53,716 bases of DNA from an uncultured Verrucomicrobiota bacterium (GTDB lineage Bacteria > Verrucomicrobiota > Verrucomicrobiia > Opitutales > Opitutaceae), in assembly GCA_903960515.1 (NCBI GenBank), contig CAJCBL010000209.1, positions 1 to 53,716 of the forward strand, given 5' to 3'. Every line of letters starts with the position of its first letter. Within the stretch, counting starts at the first letter, position 1. The notes under the pieces are model-generated. The model did no database searches and was not told where the DNA came from. It saw only the letters and a list, made by a program, of their open reading frames with translations. Shown here piece by piece: positions 36,088 to 44,873 of this stretch. A program made the translations under genes and the position numbers.

Positions 36088-36349
36088 GCCTCCTGCGGCC
36101 GGCCCGGGTCCTCATCGCCCTGGCCCTCGCACGAGCCCGAAATTGACCGCCGATTCATCACGATTCGCGGTCCCCAGTTTCATCAACCCGGCTTCTACGC
36201 CCTCCGAGTCTCCGCCGGCAAAGTCCGCCAGCCGCTTACTGAGAGCCCCCCTATTCGGGCCAAAAGAAAAGTCGGCACCGCTGGGAGCTTGGGCTAGGGA
36301 AAGGCTGAAGGCCTAGACAGCCCGATGGTATTTCCCCAAGCGGTACTAA

Positions 36350-37681
36350 TCAGATGAGGATGCCTGCGATGCAGGCGGAGAGATAGCAGGCGATGGTGCC
36401 GCCGATCATTGCCTTGAAACCAAGCTGGGCGAGGTTGAAGCGTTGCGTCGGGGCGAGCGCACCGATGCCTCCGATCTGGATACCGACCGAGACCAGATTG
36501 GCGAAGCCGCACATCGCATAGGTAAGGATGATCACAGTGCGGGGATCGGTGAGCGTGCCGGCGGCCTTGAGCGCGCCGAGTTGCTGGAATGAGATGAACT
36601 CGTTGAGCACAGTGCGTGTACCCAGCAGGGCGCCGGACTGAAGCAGGTAGCCGCTGTCGATGCCGAGCAGCCAGGCCACGGGCGCATAGACCACGCCGAA
36701 GATGAACTCCAGGGAGAAGGACTTGAATACTCCACCGGTCACGCCAGCGATCCAGTCGTTGAGCCCTGGGTAGGTGAATACTGTGGTGCCTCCAAGCGCG
36801 AGGATATGGGGCGAGCCAAACCAGCCTAGCAGGGCGTTGAACATCGCCACGAGGGCGGTGAACGCTATGAGCATCGCGCCAACGTTGGCCGCGAGCTTCA
36901 ACCCGTCGGTAGTGCCTACGCAGATCGCATCGATCAGGTTGCTGCCGATCTTCTCCTTCGCTACGGCGAGATCCGTGCTCACCTTTTCGGTCTGGGGCAA
37001 AAGCATCTTGGATATCATCAGGCCGGCGGGAGCGTTGATGACCGAGGCGGTGATGAGGTGCGTAGCGAAGAGCACCTGCTGCTGCGGATCGTCGCCGCCG
37101 AGGAACGCGATGTACGCGATCATCACCGCTCCGGCGATGGTGGCCATCCCGCCCACCATCACCGTAAGGATCTCCGAGCGGGTCATCGTCGGCAGGTACG
37201 GCTTGATCAGGAACGGGGCCTCGGTCTGGCCTAGAAAGATGTTGGCAGAGGCGCTGAGCGTCTCCGCACCGGACAGGCGAAGGGTCTTCGACATGACCCA
37301 AGCGGCGCCATAAACCACCTTCTGAAGGATGCCCAGGTAGTAGAGCATCGAGGAGAACGCCGAGAAGAAGATGATCGAAGGGAGAATCGTGATCGCAAAT
37401 ACAACGCCATGCCGGGACCTGTCGGCCAGGGAGCCGAAGAGCAGCCCTACCCCGGCGGCCGTGAAGCCGAGGAGATCCACAAACCGGTTGCCGACCCACT
37501 CGATCACCGTCCGCGCCGGGCCGAAGTGGAGCACCAGAGTGGCAAAGACAAACTGCAGGCCGATCGCCAAGCCAACGTTGCGCCAATTGATTGCGCGGCG
37601 GTTTTCGCTCAGCAGCCATGTGATCGCGATGAGTGCTGCGATGCCAAAAACTCCTCGAGCGACGTGAACCAAGGTTTCCAT
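36350..37681 (-). CDS. nupC: NupC-type concentrative nucleoside transporter
   Basis: An inner-membrane symporter that imports nucleosides with H+ or Na+. It has 443 residues from ATG 37681; the longer frame adds a non-hydrophobic leader. About ten hydrophobic segments. Family motifs: SMLYYLGILQKVV, ANIFLGQTEAPFLIKPYL, MVGGMATIAGAVMIAYIAFLG, ASVINAPAGLMISKML, LNDWIAGVTGGVFKSFSLEF-like region, LLGTRTVLNEFISF, YAMCGFANLVSVGIQIGGIGAL. It lies opposite in strand between lpd and pdhC, breaking up the oxoacid dehydrogenase genes. The gap to lpd (36088-36349) carries a short repeat copy (AAGGCTGAAGGC at 36301-36312) and nothing else that I can name. Confidence 0.94.
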   Translation of the reverse strand: METLVHVARGVFGIAALIAITWLLSENRRAINWRNVGLAIGLQFVFATLVLHFGPARTVIEWVGNRFVDLLGFTAAGVGLLFGSLADRSRHGVVFAITILPSIIFFSAFSSMLYYLGILQKVVYGAAWVMSKTLRLSGAETLSASANIFLGQTEAPFLIKPYLPTMTRSEILTVMVGGMATIAGAVMIAYIAFLGGDDPQQQVLFATHLITASVINAPAGLMISKMLLPQTEKVSTDLAVAKEKIGSNLIDAICVGTTDGLKLAANVGAMLIAFTALVAMFNALLGWFGSPHILALGGTTVFTYPGLNDWIAGVTGGVFKSFSLEFIFGVVYAPVAWLLGIDSGYLLQSGALLGTRTVLNEFISFQQLGALKAAGTLTDPRTVIILTYAMCGFANLVSVGIQIGGIGALAPTQRFNLAQLGFKAMIGGTIACYLSACIAGILI

Positions 37682-38157
37682 AGAGCAAATAGTTGGAGAA
37701 CGAAGGCGGAGGTTGTGCGGGGCCGGACCGACCGGGCGAGAACCAAGTACTGCCCCCACCTGTATTCCTGGGGCGGCGGGTTCGGCCCTTGCTCTGCCAA
37801 CCGTAGGACTCCCAAGACGGGCGGCCGCAACGTCTCCACTGGACTAGCACGCATCCCGGGCGCCTCCGCAACGAAACGCTCCGAGCGTCGGCTCCACCAA
37901 CTTCAAAAAGGGAAATGGTCACCGGTGCAGGCACACGAAAGGCCACTTGGCGGCGCTCCCAGCCGGCCGCTTCCCCGGCGATCCCGCAAGTTAAGCATGC
38001 CTACTGTGCAGAGCCCACCTCCACCGCCCTTCACATTTCTGCCTTCCGCCCTCAGCCTTCATCCTTCAGCTTTTCTCTCCCGGCCTTCCTCTTCTAGGCC
38101 CTCAGCACTCCGTTCCCGGCAATCAGCCCGCAGCATCCCGAACTACGTATTCCAAAC
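37682..38157. other. Intergenic region between divergent nupC and pdhC
   Basis: 476 bp without a convincing gene. The nupC-side 300 bp is ordinary GC-rich sequence and may hold the nupC promoter; no boxes stood out. The pdhC side from about 38028 to 38095 is pyrimidine-rich repeat of the CCTTCAGCC family, including TTCCGCCCTCAGCCTTC (one mismatch to the 17-mer before sucB). A further CACTCCG / GCAATCAG stretch at 38105-38125 looks like a decayed piece of the second family. Confidence 0.75.
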
Positions 38158-39501
38158 ATGGCCACTATCATCGACATGCCCAAACTGAGCGACACCATGA
38201 CGGTGGGCACGCTCGTCAAATGGCTGAAGAACGAAGGTGACCCGCTCACCAGCGGCATGATGATCGCCGAGATCGAAACCGACAAAGCCACGATGGAGCT
38301 TGAGTGCTTCGAGGGCGGCACCCTCCTCAAGCAGGTCGCGAAAATCGGCGACCAGATCGCCGTGGGGGCCCCGATCTGCGTGATCGGCAAACCCGGCGAA
38401 GATCTCTCGGGGATGACGCTCGGCGCCCCTGCCGCCGCGCCCAAGGCAGATGTGAAAACGCAGGTCGCAGAACCTCCCAAGCCCGCCGCCGCTCCTGCTC
38501 CGGCGTCCCCTCAGCCCGGGCCTGTCGTTCACACCTCCACGCCCTCCCACACCCCGGTCGCCGCCAGTATCGCGGACGGGCGCACAAAGGTATCCCCCCT
38601 CGCCCGCAAGGTCGCGGCCGAGAAGGGCGTGGACGTTTCCCGCCTGCAGGGTTCGGGCCCCGGCGGCCGTATCGTAAAGGCCGACATCCTCGCCGCCGCC
38701 GAAGGCAAGGGCAGCTTTGTGACCACCCCCGCTTCCCGCAGCCAGGGGGCTGCCGCCGCCGCTTCCGCTGCCCCGATCTCCGGTGCCGCTGTCTTCCGCG
38801 GGCCTGTGGCCGAGCAGAAGGACATCCCTCTCTCCAATATGCGCGCCACCATCGCGCGCCGTCTCCTGGAAGCCAAGACACTGATCCCCCATTTCTATCT
38901 CGAGATCGAGGTCGACGCCGCTCCGCTGCTCGCGCTCCGAGCCCAGGTGAACGGCGCACTCGAAGGGCGCAGCGTTAAGGTATCCGTCAACGACTTCATT
39001 CTGAAGGCCTGCGTCGAGGCCCTGCGCCGCGTGCCTGGAGTCAACTGCTCGTGGGAAGGCACCCTCATCCGCCAGCACGCCTCCGTGCACATGGCCTTCG
39101 CCGTAGCCATCGAGGACGGGCTGATCACCCCCGTCGTGCGCGACGCCCAGGACAAGTCCGTCTTCGAGATAGCCGCCGAGGCCAAGACGCTCGGTGCCCT
39201 CGCCAAGCAGAAGAAGCTCAAGCCCGACCAGTACACCGGGGGCACCTTCTGCGTGTCCAACCTCGGGATGCTCGGCGTCGACCGTTTCTCCGCGATCATC
39301 AACCCGCCCAACGCCGCCATCCTCGCGGTGGGCGCCACGGTCAAGAAGCCGGTCGTAGGTCCCGGCGACACCATCGTCGTGGGCCAGCGCATGTCGCTCA
39401 CGCTTTCCTGCGACCACCGCGTGGTCGACGGCGTGCTCGGCGCCCAATGGCTAGCCGCCTTGAAAGATCTCGTGGAGAAGCCCGCGCTACTGCTGCTCTA
39501 A
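38158..39501 (+). CDS. pdhC: Pyruvate dehydrogenase E2 (dihydrolipoamide acetyltransferase)
   Basis: Has 447 residues. Lipoyl domain (1-80): MPKLSDTMTVGTLVKWLKNEGD, lipoyl Lys in AEIETDKATMELE; this MPKLS/T start and ATME context are typical of pyruvate rather than 2-oxoglutarate E2. Ala/Pro linker. E1/E3-binding domain (about 140-180): KVSPLARKVAAEKGVDVSRL, GSGPGGRIVKADI. Catalytic domain (about 220-447): NMRATIARRLLEAKTLIPHFYL, NLGMLGVDRFSAIINPPNAAIL, LSCDHRVVDGVLGAQWL. The E1 genes (pdhA/pdhB) are not in the window. A REPIN-like element follows 12 bp after the stop. Confidence 0.93.
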   Translation: MATIIDMPKLSDTMTVGTLVKWLKNEGDPLTSGMMIAEIETDKATMELECFEGGTLLKQVAKIGDQIAVGAPICVIGKPGEDLSGMTLGAPAAAPKADVKTQVAEPPKPAAAPAPASPQPGPVVHTSTPSHTPVAASIADGRTKVSPLARKVAAEKGVDVSRLQGSGPGGRIVKADILAAAEGKGSFVTTPASRSQGAAAAASAAPISGAAVFRGPVAEQKDIPLSNMRATIARRLLEAKTLIPHFYLEIEVDAAPLLALRAQVNGALEGRSVKVSVNDFILKACVEALRRVPGVNCSWEGTLIRQHASVHMAFAVAIEDGLITPVVRDAQDKSVFEIAAEAKTLGALAKQKKLKPDQYTGGTFCVSNLGMLGVDRFSAIINPPNAAILAVGATVKKPVVGPGDTIVVGQRMSLTLSCDHRVVDGVLGAQWLAALKDLVEKPALLLL

Positions 39502-39513
39502 GGCGTAACCATT

Positions 39514-39567
39514 CGGGAGCGTGCTTGCACGCGATTGCTAGCGCAGATCGCGTTTGCACGCTCCTAC
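39514..39567. repeat. REPIN-like inverted pair of REP sequences
   Basis: GGGAGCGTGCTTGCACGCGAT (39515-39535) faces its inverted partner ATCGCGTTTGCACGCTCC (39547-39564) across an 11-bp spacer. Each half is itself a small hairpin (GCGTGC, TT, GCACGC and GCGT, TTGC, ACGC). This is the layout of REPINs, mobile non-autonomous elements spread by RAYT (TnpA-REP) transposases. The edge GTAGGAGCG (minus strand) resembles REP sequences of other bacteria. No RAYT gene is in the window. It lies between the convergent pdhC and lpxB genes and could also act as a transcript end. Confidence 0.82.
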
Positions 39568-39724
39568 GCAGAGCTCCGGAATTCGGGCGCTGTTCGAGCG
39601 CAAAGCGGTGCGATTGGATGCGCAGACTAGGGGGTGCCGGCCGGGGTGGCGCCACACCACTTCCGGTGGAAACAGCACGGCGCGCCTGTAACAGCCCAGT
39701 GGATTGCCACGGGCCTGCCACCGG

Positions 39725-40897
39725 TCACTCCCCTCCGAGATGCCCGGCCAGCCACTCGCCCACACTGCCGTGGGCGGGCTCGCTCAGCAGCGCGCGCAAC
39801 CGCTCCGCCTGCGCCTGAGTCACCGCGAGGCGCGACCCATCGCGCACCGAGGCATGCAACTGCGCCGCCAGCCGTGCCGGCGACGCCGCCTTCTGTATAT
39901 ACTCCGGATACATCGTCTCCCCGAGCAGCAGGTTGGCTATGCCCAAGTGCGCCACCTTCACCACAATGCGGCCGACGAAATACGTGAGCGGGTCCGTACG
40001 ATACACGATCGCCCCCGGGATCCCCGCCAACGCGCACTGCAGCGACATCGTGCCGCTCGAGGTCAACACCGCCGAAGCCCCCACCGGCTCGCCACCCGCC
40101 TCAAGCCGGCGCAGCTCCACCTCGCCCGGGGGCTGAGCGGCGCGCAGCGTATTCAGCATCTCGTCACCTGGATAGAGCACCACCGCGGTGCGGTTGCCCC
40201 GGTCGCTTCGATACCAGAGGAAAGCATCGAGCAGGGCCGGAAAGATGCGCGCCACCGCGCCCTTGCGACTGCCGGGCAGCAGCAGGATGGGCCCCTTCGG
40301 GTCGTAACGCACCGGCCGTACAGCCTGGGGCGCTACAAACGGGTGTCCCACAAACGTCACCGGCAGCCCGGTATCCTCGTAGCACTTCGCCTCGAAGGGG
40401 AAGATCGTCGCCAAGGCGTCGAGATGCTTGGCCATGGCGAAGCGCCGCCCCGCGCGCGACGCCCAGATCTGCGGGCTGATGAAGTACAGCGCCTTGGTCG
40501 GCCCGCCGGCCTTCGCAGTGAAACCGCGAGCAAACAGCGCTTTTGCGATACGCAGGTTCAGCCCGGAGGAATCGACAAAGCACACCGCCCGCGGCCGATG
40601 TTCTCCCACCCAGCGGACCACATCGCCGATCAGCCGCCGGTAGAAAGCTAGTTTGCGCACCACTGCGAAACCGATCGCCGAATTCGCCGTGAGATCGAGC
40701 AGCAGTTGCGCTCCGCTCGCCGCCAACGCCGGCCCGCCCAGAGCGCAAACCCGCACGCCCGCCTGCAGTACCAACAACTCCCCCACCGCCCGAGCCGCAT
40801 GCTGGTCACCTGAATGCTCGGCGGCGACGACAAGCAGGTCCACACCGCCGCTCTGCGGCGGGGGAAGGGAAAACGGGAGAGCCTTAACGTTTGTCAT
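39725..40897 (-). CDS. lpxB: Lipid-A-disaccharide synthase
   Basis: Joins UDP-2,3-diacylglucosamine and lipid X to the lipid A disaccharide at the inner membrane. It has 390 residues. GT-B-type motifs: VVAAEHSGDQHAA at the N-terminus (AGEASGD in E. coli), SGLNLRIAKAL, YFISPQIWASR, FPFEAKCYEDTGLPVTFVGHPF, LLLPGSRKGAVARIFP, TSSGTMSLQCALAGIP and the YRTDPLTYFVGR region. The start overlaps the radical SAM gene end by 14 bp, so the two are coupled. Shows that the organism makes lipid A. Confidence 0.94.
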   Translation of the reverse strand: MTNVKALPFSLPPPQSGGVDLLVVAAEHSGDQHAARAVGELLVLQAGVRVCALGGPALAASGAQLLLDLTANSAIGFAVVRKLAFYRRLIGDVVRWVGEHRPRAVCFVDSSGLNLRIAKALFARGFTAKAGGPTKALYFISPQIWASRAGRRFAMAKHLDALATIFPFEAKCYEDTGLPVTFVGHPFVAPQAVRPVRYDPKGPILLLPGSRKGAVARIFPALLDAFLWYRSDRGNRTAVVLYPGDEMLNTLRAAQPPGEVELRRLEAGGEPVGASAVLTSSGTMSLQCALAGIPGAIVYRTDPLTYFVGRIVVKVAHLGIANLLLGETMYPEYIQKAASPARLAAQLHASVRDGSRLAVTQAQAERLRALLSEPAHGSVGEWLAGHLGGE

Positions 40898-42050
40898 GTT
40901 CGATGATCACAGGGTGCCGATACTCCGGCAGCAGCGCCGCCGCTTCAACGCTGCAATCGGTCACCGGCCTGTCCCAGAACGGGCAGTTCACACAGAAACC
41001 GACCTTCTCCGGCGCGTCGCGGATCACTCGGCGAACGTCGGCAGCCTTCTTTCCCCGCCAAACCCGTTCGAACGTAGTTGCCCCCTCCACCCGCCCGAAC
41101 GGCAACTTGGCGTGGCAATCTTGATCACAGGAAACCACGGTGCCGTCCGCCAGCAGGGTCGGGAACCAGAAAGGCTGCTCGCAGACGAAATCGGAACGCC
41201 GAATGCGCTGGCCCTCGGCGTAGCTGTAGGCCCGGTAGTCGGCCTGATCGGGCACAAACTCACCGTGAACGGCATCTGTGTTTGCCCCGTCGACAATCGA
41301 GAGCGTGCGCAGGGTGAGAAACTCGAATCCATGGCGCGCAGCGAAGTCGCGCACCTGCGGCAGTTCATGCTGATTGTGCTTCATCACCATGAATCGCATA
41401 TGCAGCACCGGGTGCGACAGCCCTCGCGCGCGTTTCGCCGCCGCCAACCTGGCCACGCCGGCCAACGCCGGCGCCAGCTTCGCCCCCACACGGTAGAGCG
41501 AGTTGGTCTCGTCGGTAAGCCCGTCGAGTGCGACGATGAGATAGGTGGGTGGCGCGGCGAGAATCGCTTCGAGCACCCGGTCGTCGTCGAGTTGCTGGCC
41601 CGCAGTGGAGAGCAAAGTGGCGATCGGATAGCGCGAAAAGGCGCGCAGCACCTGCTCAAGTTGGGGATGCATCAGCGGCTCGCCCCACCCCCACAGCGAT
41701 GCAGTGAGCAGATGCGGACCGGCCTCCGCGAGGATGCGCTCCAGCAACTGTGCGTCCATCGACTGGGCACGGCGTGCCAGTGAGCGGTTGCCCGTCGGGC
41801 AGACCGGGCATCGAAGGCTGCAGTAGTTGGTCAGCTCAAACTGCATATGGATCGGCCAGCTCCATGGCCGCACCCGCCGGTGCAGGAGGTTCAGTCCCGA
41901 ACGCACCAAGCCCCACCGTTTAGCCCACGCCATGCCGCGGGCGCGAAAAGGCATGCGGTCATAGGAGAAATCGTAGCGGCCGCGAGCGAGCACATCCCAA
42001 AGCAATTTGGGTGAACGCATAATCGAGCGAATACGTTCATGTGTGCGCAT
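40884..42050 (-). CDS. Radical SAM/SPASM protein
   Basis: Has 388 residues. The 4Fe-4S/SAM motif CxxxCxxC is in TNYCSLRCPVCPTGN (about residues 77-84), then the GWGEPLMHPQLEQV strand-2 region. The C-terminal part has extra cysteines in a SPASM-like pattern: VSCDQDCHAKLPFGRV and VGFCVNCPFWDRPVTDC, which would hold a second iron-sulfur cluster. The substrate is unknown; similar enzymes modify peptides, sugars or lipids. Position between a Gfo/Idh oxidoreductase (38 bp) and lpxB (14-bp overlap) suggests an envelope or lipid A-linked job, but the sequence alone does not prove it. Confidence 0.9.
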   Translation of the reverse strand: MRTHERIRSIMRSPKLLWDVLARGRYDFSYDRMPFRARGMAWAKRWGLVRSGLNLLHRRVRPWSWPIHMQFELTNYCSLRCPVCPTGNRSLARRAQSMDAQLLERILAEAGPHLLTASLWGWGEPLMHPQLEQVLRAFSRYPIATLLSTAGQQLDDDRVLEAILAAPPTYLIVALDGLTDETNSLYRVGAKLAPALAGVARLAAAKRARGLSHPVLHMRFMVMKHNQHELPQVRDFAARHGFEFLTLRTLSIVDGANTDAVHGEFVPDQADYRAYSYAEGQRIRRSDFVCEQPFWFPTLLADGTVVSCDQDCHAKLPFGRVEGATTFERVWRGKKAADVRRVIRDAPEKVGFCVNCPFWDRPVTDCSVEAAALLPEYRHPVIIEHDKR

Positions 42051-42088
42051 GGTGGGGCGTCGACTGCGGGCGCTGAGGCGCGTTTCCC

Positions 42089-43084
42089 TCAGCGCTGCAC
42101 CACGCCGCGTATCTGCTCGGTGATGGCGATGGCCACCTCCAGTGCGGTCTTGCCCAGCGCCCCTCCCACCTTGGGCTGCTTGGCCTTGGTCACCGCATCC
42201 AGGAACGACGCCAACTCCAGCGCCAGCGGCTCGCCCTTCTCCAGCGGAATCTGCTCAAGCGGGATCGCCGCAAGATCGCCCGGCTTCACTGCGCCGGACA
42301 TGAGCTTGCCGGCGTAGGCCAGCATGCCCTCGCGGCGCACCAAGTGCCCGGTCTGGTTCATGAAATCCAGCGACAGGTATCCCGAAGGTTGGAACACGCG
42401 GATCTCGCGGTTCTTTTTGAGGCTCATGCGGCTCACGTTGAGATTGGCCACGCAGCCGTTCTCGAACTCGATGCGGGCGTTGGCGATGTCCTCGGTTTTC
42501 GAGAGCACGCTCATCCCCACGCTGTCGATGCGCCGGATTGGCGACTTCACCAGCGCCAGCACGATGCCGATGTCGTGGATCATCAGGTCGAGCACCACGC
42601 CCACCTCGGTGCCGCGCGGCTGGAACGGCGCCAGGCGCTCGGTGGTGATGTACTTGGCCTCACGCACCTCGTTCTCGAGGTAGCCCATCACCGGATTGAA
42701 ATGCTCGATATGCCCCACCTGCACCAGGCAGTTGTGGGCATGTGCCGCCTCGAGGATACGCTCGGCCTCCCCCAGGGTCACGCAGATCGGCTTCTCGATG
42801 AGCAGGTGGCAACCGGCCGCCAACAACGGCAGAGCCACCTCGCAATGCCGGTCGGTGGGCACCACCACGCTCACCACATCGCACTCGCGGCCGAGCTCCT
42901 CAATCGTGGAAAATCGGCGACACTGGTGGGTGCGGCACATCTCCTCGGCACGGGCGTCGTTCTGCTCAAAAATGCCGGCGAGCTCAGCGCCGGGCAGCGC
43001 CCGGTAGATACGGGCATGGTGTTGGCCCAGGTAGCCTACACCTGCCACGCCGCACTTGATGAGGGGAGACGATTCAACGGTCAT
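42089..43084 (-). CDS. Gfo/Idh/MocA-family oxidoreductase
   Basis: Has 331 residues. N-terminal Rossmann fold with CGVAGVGYLGQHHARIYRAL, then VVSVVVPTDRHCEVAL and EKPICVTLGEAERI (the catalytic-site EKP motif), NCLVQVGHIEHFNP, and a C-terminal alpha/beta domain with LDLMIHDIGIVLALV (conserved Asp-His pair). Uses NAD(P) on a sugar or sugar nucleotide. In Acidithiobacillus and Leptospira a related enzyme, GnnA, works with GnnB on UDP-GlcNAc for amide-linked lipid A and lies near lpx genes; its place two genes before lpxB makes a GnnA-like role possible. No GnnB-like aminotransferase is adjacent, so this stays a hypothesis. Confidence 0.9.
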   Translation of the reverse strand: MTVESSPLIKCGVAGVGYLGQHHARIYRALPGAELAGIFEQNDARAEEMCRTHQCRRFSTIEELGRECDVVSVVVPTDRHCEVALPLLAAGCHLLIEKPICVTLGEAERILEAAHAHNCLVQVGHIEHFNPVMGYLENEVREAKYITTERLAPFQPRGTEVGVVLDLMIHDIGIVLALVKSPIRRIDSVGMSVLSKTEDIANARIEFENGCVANLNVSRMSLKKNREIRVFQPSGYLSLDFMNQTGHLVRREGMLAYAGKLMSGAVKPGDLAAIPLEQIPLEKGEPLALELASFLDAVTKAKQPKVGGALGKTALEVAIAITEQIRGVVQR

Positions 43085-43212
43085 GCCCGGATCGCACGCG
43101 GTTCCCGCCGCTCTGGCAATGAGGGAAAACGCGGTGCTCGCACCGGGGCGGCCAGTCCTCCGTCCCCGTTGTTCGGCTTCGCAGTGGCTGAGCGCTCAGC
43201 GCGGCCCTTCAC

Positions 43213-43911
43213 TCACCGCCGCGTACCCGCCGGATCAGCAGCCTTGTCTCCAACAAACAACCGTCCCGCTGCCTGCCGCGCGCCGGCGTGGATCTTCACC
43301 GGCACCGTCTCCACTCGGAAACCCGCCTGCCCCAGCCGCTGCTGGAAAGCCCTGTCCTCGCCGGCCGACCACACCACCAACCGCCCGCCCGGCGCCAGTG
43401 CTGACGCCAACAACCGGAGTCCTCGCGCATCGTACATCCGGGCATTGCCCGCCTGCACCATCGCCGAAGGGCCGTTGTCGATATCGAGCAGGATTGCAGA
43501 GTAGCTGGCCGGCTGAGCGCGGCGCAGGATTTCAAAAACGTCGCCAACCCTCACCTCCACGCGTGGGTCGTCGAGACGCGCCCCGTTGAGCGCCGCCAAG
43601 TGTTCACGATTCCACGCGACGATGGCCGGCACCAACTCCGCCACCTCCACCGCCACCTCGGGGCCGGTGCGCTCCAGCACGCTGCGCAGGGTGAAACCCA
43701 GCCCAAGCCCGCCGATAAGCACCCGCGCCGGCCTGCCGGAGGCGAGTCGAGCCGTACCCACGTCTCCCAAGGTAAGCTCCGAGGCCGCCGCCTTGGAGTG
43801 CATCAGCTCCCGCCCGCCAAGCCGGATACAGAACGAGCCATCGTGCTCGTGCAGCGTGAGGCTGCCCCCGTCCGGAGTGCGCGCTTCAGCGAGGAGATGG
43901 TGCGGTTTCAT
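43213..43911 (-). CDS. Spermidine synthase-like SAM-binding protein
   Basis: Has 232 residues from ATG 43911; the upstream frame lacks similarity. The Rossmann methyltransferase-type core has RVLIGGLGLGFTLRSVLE, VAELVPAIVAWNREH, DPRVEVRVGDVFEIL, YSAILLDIDNGPSA and LAPGGRLVVWSAGED. The N-terminal beta part (GSFCIRLGGRELMHSKAAASELTLGDV) resembles the substrate-binding start of spermidine synthase-like proteins. Whether it moves aminopropyl or methyl groups cannot be decided. It lies 128 bp upstream of the Gfo/Idh gene on the same strand. Confidence 0.82.
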   Translation of the reverse strand: MKPHHLLAEARTPDGGSLTLHEHDGSFCIRLGGRELMHSKAAASELTLGDVGTARLASGRPARVLIGGLGLGFTLRSVLERTGPEVAVEVAELVPAIVAWNREHLAALNGARLDDPRVEVRVGDVFEILRRAQPASYSAILLDIDNGPSAMVQAGNARMYDARGLRLLASALAPGGRLVVWSAGEDRAFQQRLGQAGFRVETVPVKIHAGARQAAGRLFVGDKAADPAGTRR

Positions 43912-44118
43912 AGATAGGGCGGAGCATGCCGTTGCCTCAGCCCGTCCCTCAACCCCCGAGTGATGCCACTCCGGCCATCGGTATCGGGTGCGCGATCTCC
44001 CTCTGCCACGCAAGGGCCCGAAGCAAAGCACGCCGCACCTCCATGCCCGCGATTTGCCCGTCGCTGGCCGAGGCGTTCCGGGCTCGCCAAGACTAGAGCA
44101 TCCGGCCAGCAAACCCCG

Positions 44119-44760
44119 ATGAGGTTCCCGATGCTTCTGCTCTCCAGTCTCCTCGTCGCCGGTTGCACCCATCAACCGCCGCCGCCCCCCTCAGTCGGGA
44201 TTGCTAAGATTTCCGCAGCCACCCCTGTTCTGGTGCTCAAGCCCGCCGACCTGCGCTCAAGTGCACCGTCCTCAGCGAGCGTGCTCACGGTCGACAGTTG
44301 GCTAGACGAATACTTCAGCGCCTATCGCTCAATCGAGAAAGAGCTCCATCACGCGGCCCTTGCCGCCCACCCAGAATGGGCACCCCAGATCGAAGCAATG
44401 CGTCGAGTTTCTGTGGAGAACGAAAACGTGGCCCGCGCTGCATTCATCCACCTTCATCGCACCGGCACAGATGGGATATACTGGAGCGATGGTGAATGGA
44501 TTTGGGCCGTGTTGCCCTGCAACTGCGGAAAGATCCACAATATCGAGTCACCCGATTCTGAAGTGCGCGTTCAGCAACCCACCGCCGCTCACATCGCACT
44601 CGAACGAGTCTCCACCAAACAGTTTCGCGACGCATACAACCTCGCCGTCTCCCACACCCGACAATCGATAAAACCCGAATGGAAGACTCAGCTCGATCGA
44701 CTCAAACCCGGGTTCCTCCGCTTCATGCGAGAGCCGAATAGGAACGGCGCACACAACTGA
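44119..44760 (+). CDS. Small predicted lipoprotein
   Basis: Has 213 residues from ATG 44119, where a lipoprotein signal starts: MRFPMLLLSSLLVAGC with lipobox LVAGC. A Pro run (HQPPPPPSVG) follows, then a mostly helical domain with DEYFSAYRSIEKELHHAALA, a Trp-rich patch (GIYWSDGEWIWAVLPCNCGK) and two close cysteines (CNC). I do not recognise a family. The base composition is somewhat less GC-rich than its neighbours, which may mean recent gain. It stands alone, convergent with uvrA. Confidence 0.72.
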   Translation: MRFPMLLLSSLLVAGCTHQPPPPPSVGIAKISAATPVLVLKPADLRSSAPSSASVLTVDSWLDEYFSAYRSIEKELHHAALAAHPEWAPQIEAMRRVSVENENVARAAFIHLHRTGTDGIYWSDGEWIWAVLPCNCGKIHNIESPDSEVRVQQPTAAHIALERVSTKQFRDAYNLAVSHTRQSIKPEWKTQLDRLKPGFLRFMREPNRNGAHN

Positions 44761-44841
44761 GTCCCATCTTCACTGAGCTCTCGTTTCCAAATTGGCGGGA
44801 AATGGCGTCGATTTGCGGAGTCACCCATCAGCCACTCGCTC

Positions 44842-44873
44842 CACTCCGCAATCCGCGTTCCGCAACCCGCATT
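44842..44873. repeat. Copy of the CACTCCGCAATCCGC repeat at the 3' end of uvrA
   Basis: CACTCCGCAATCCGC (44842-44856) is identical to part of the repeat tract at 29.49 kb, followed by decayed words GTTCCGCAACCCGC. It ends directly at the uvrA stop codon (44874-44876). Confidence 0.85.
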
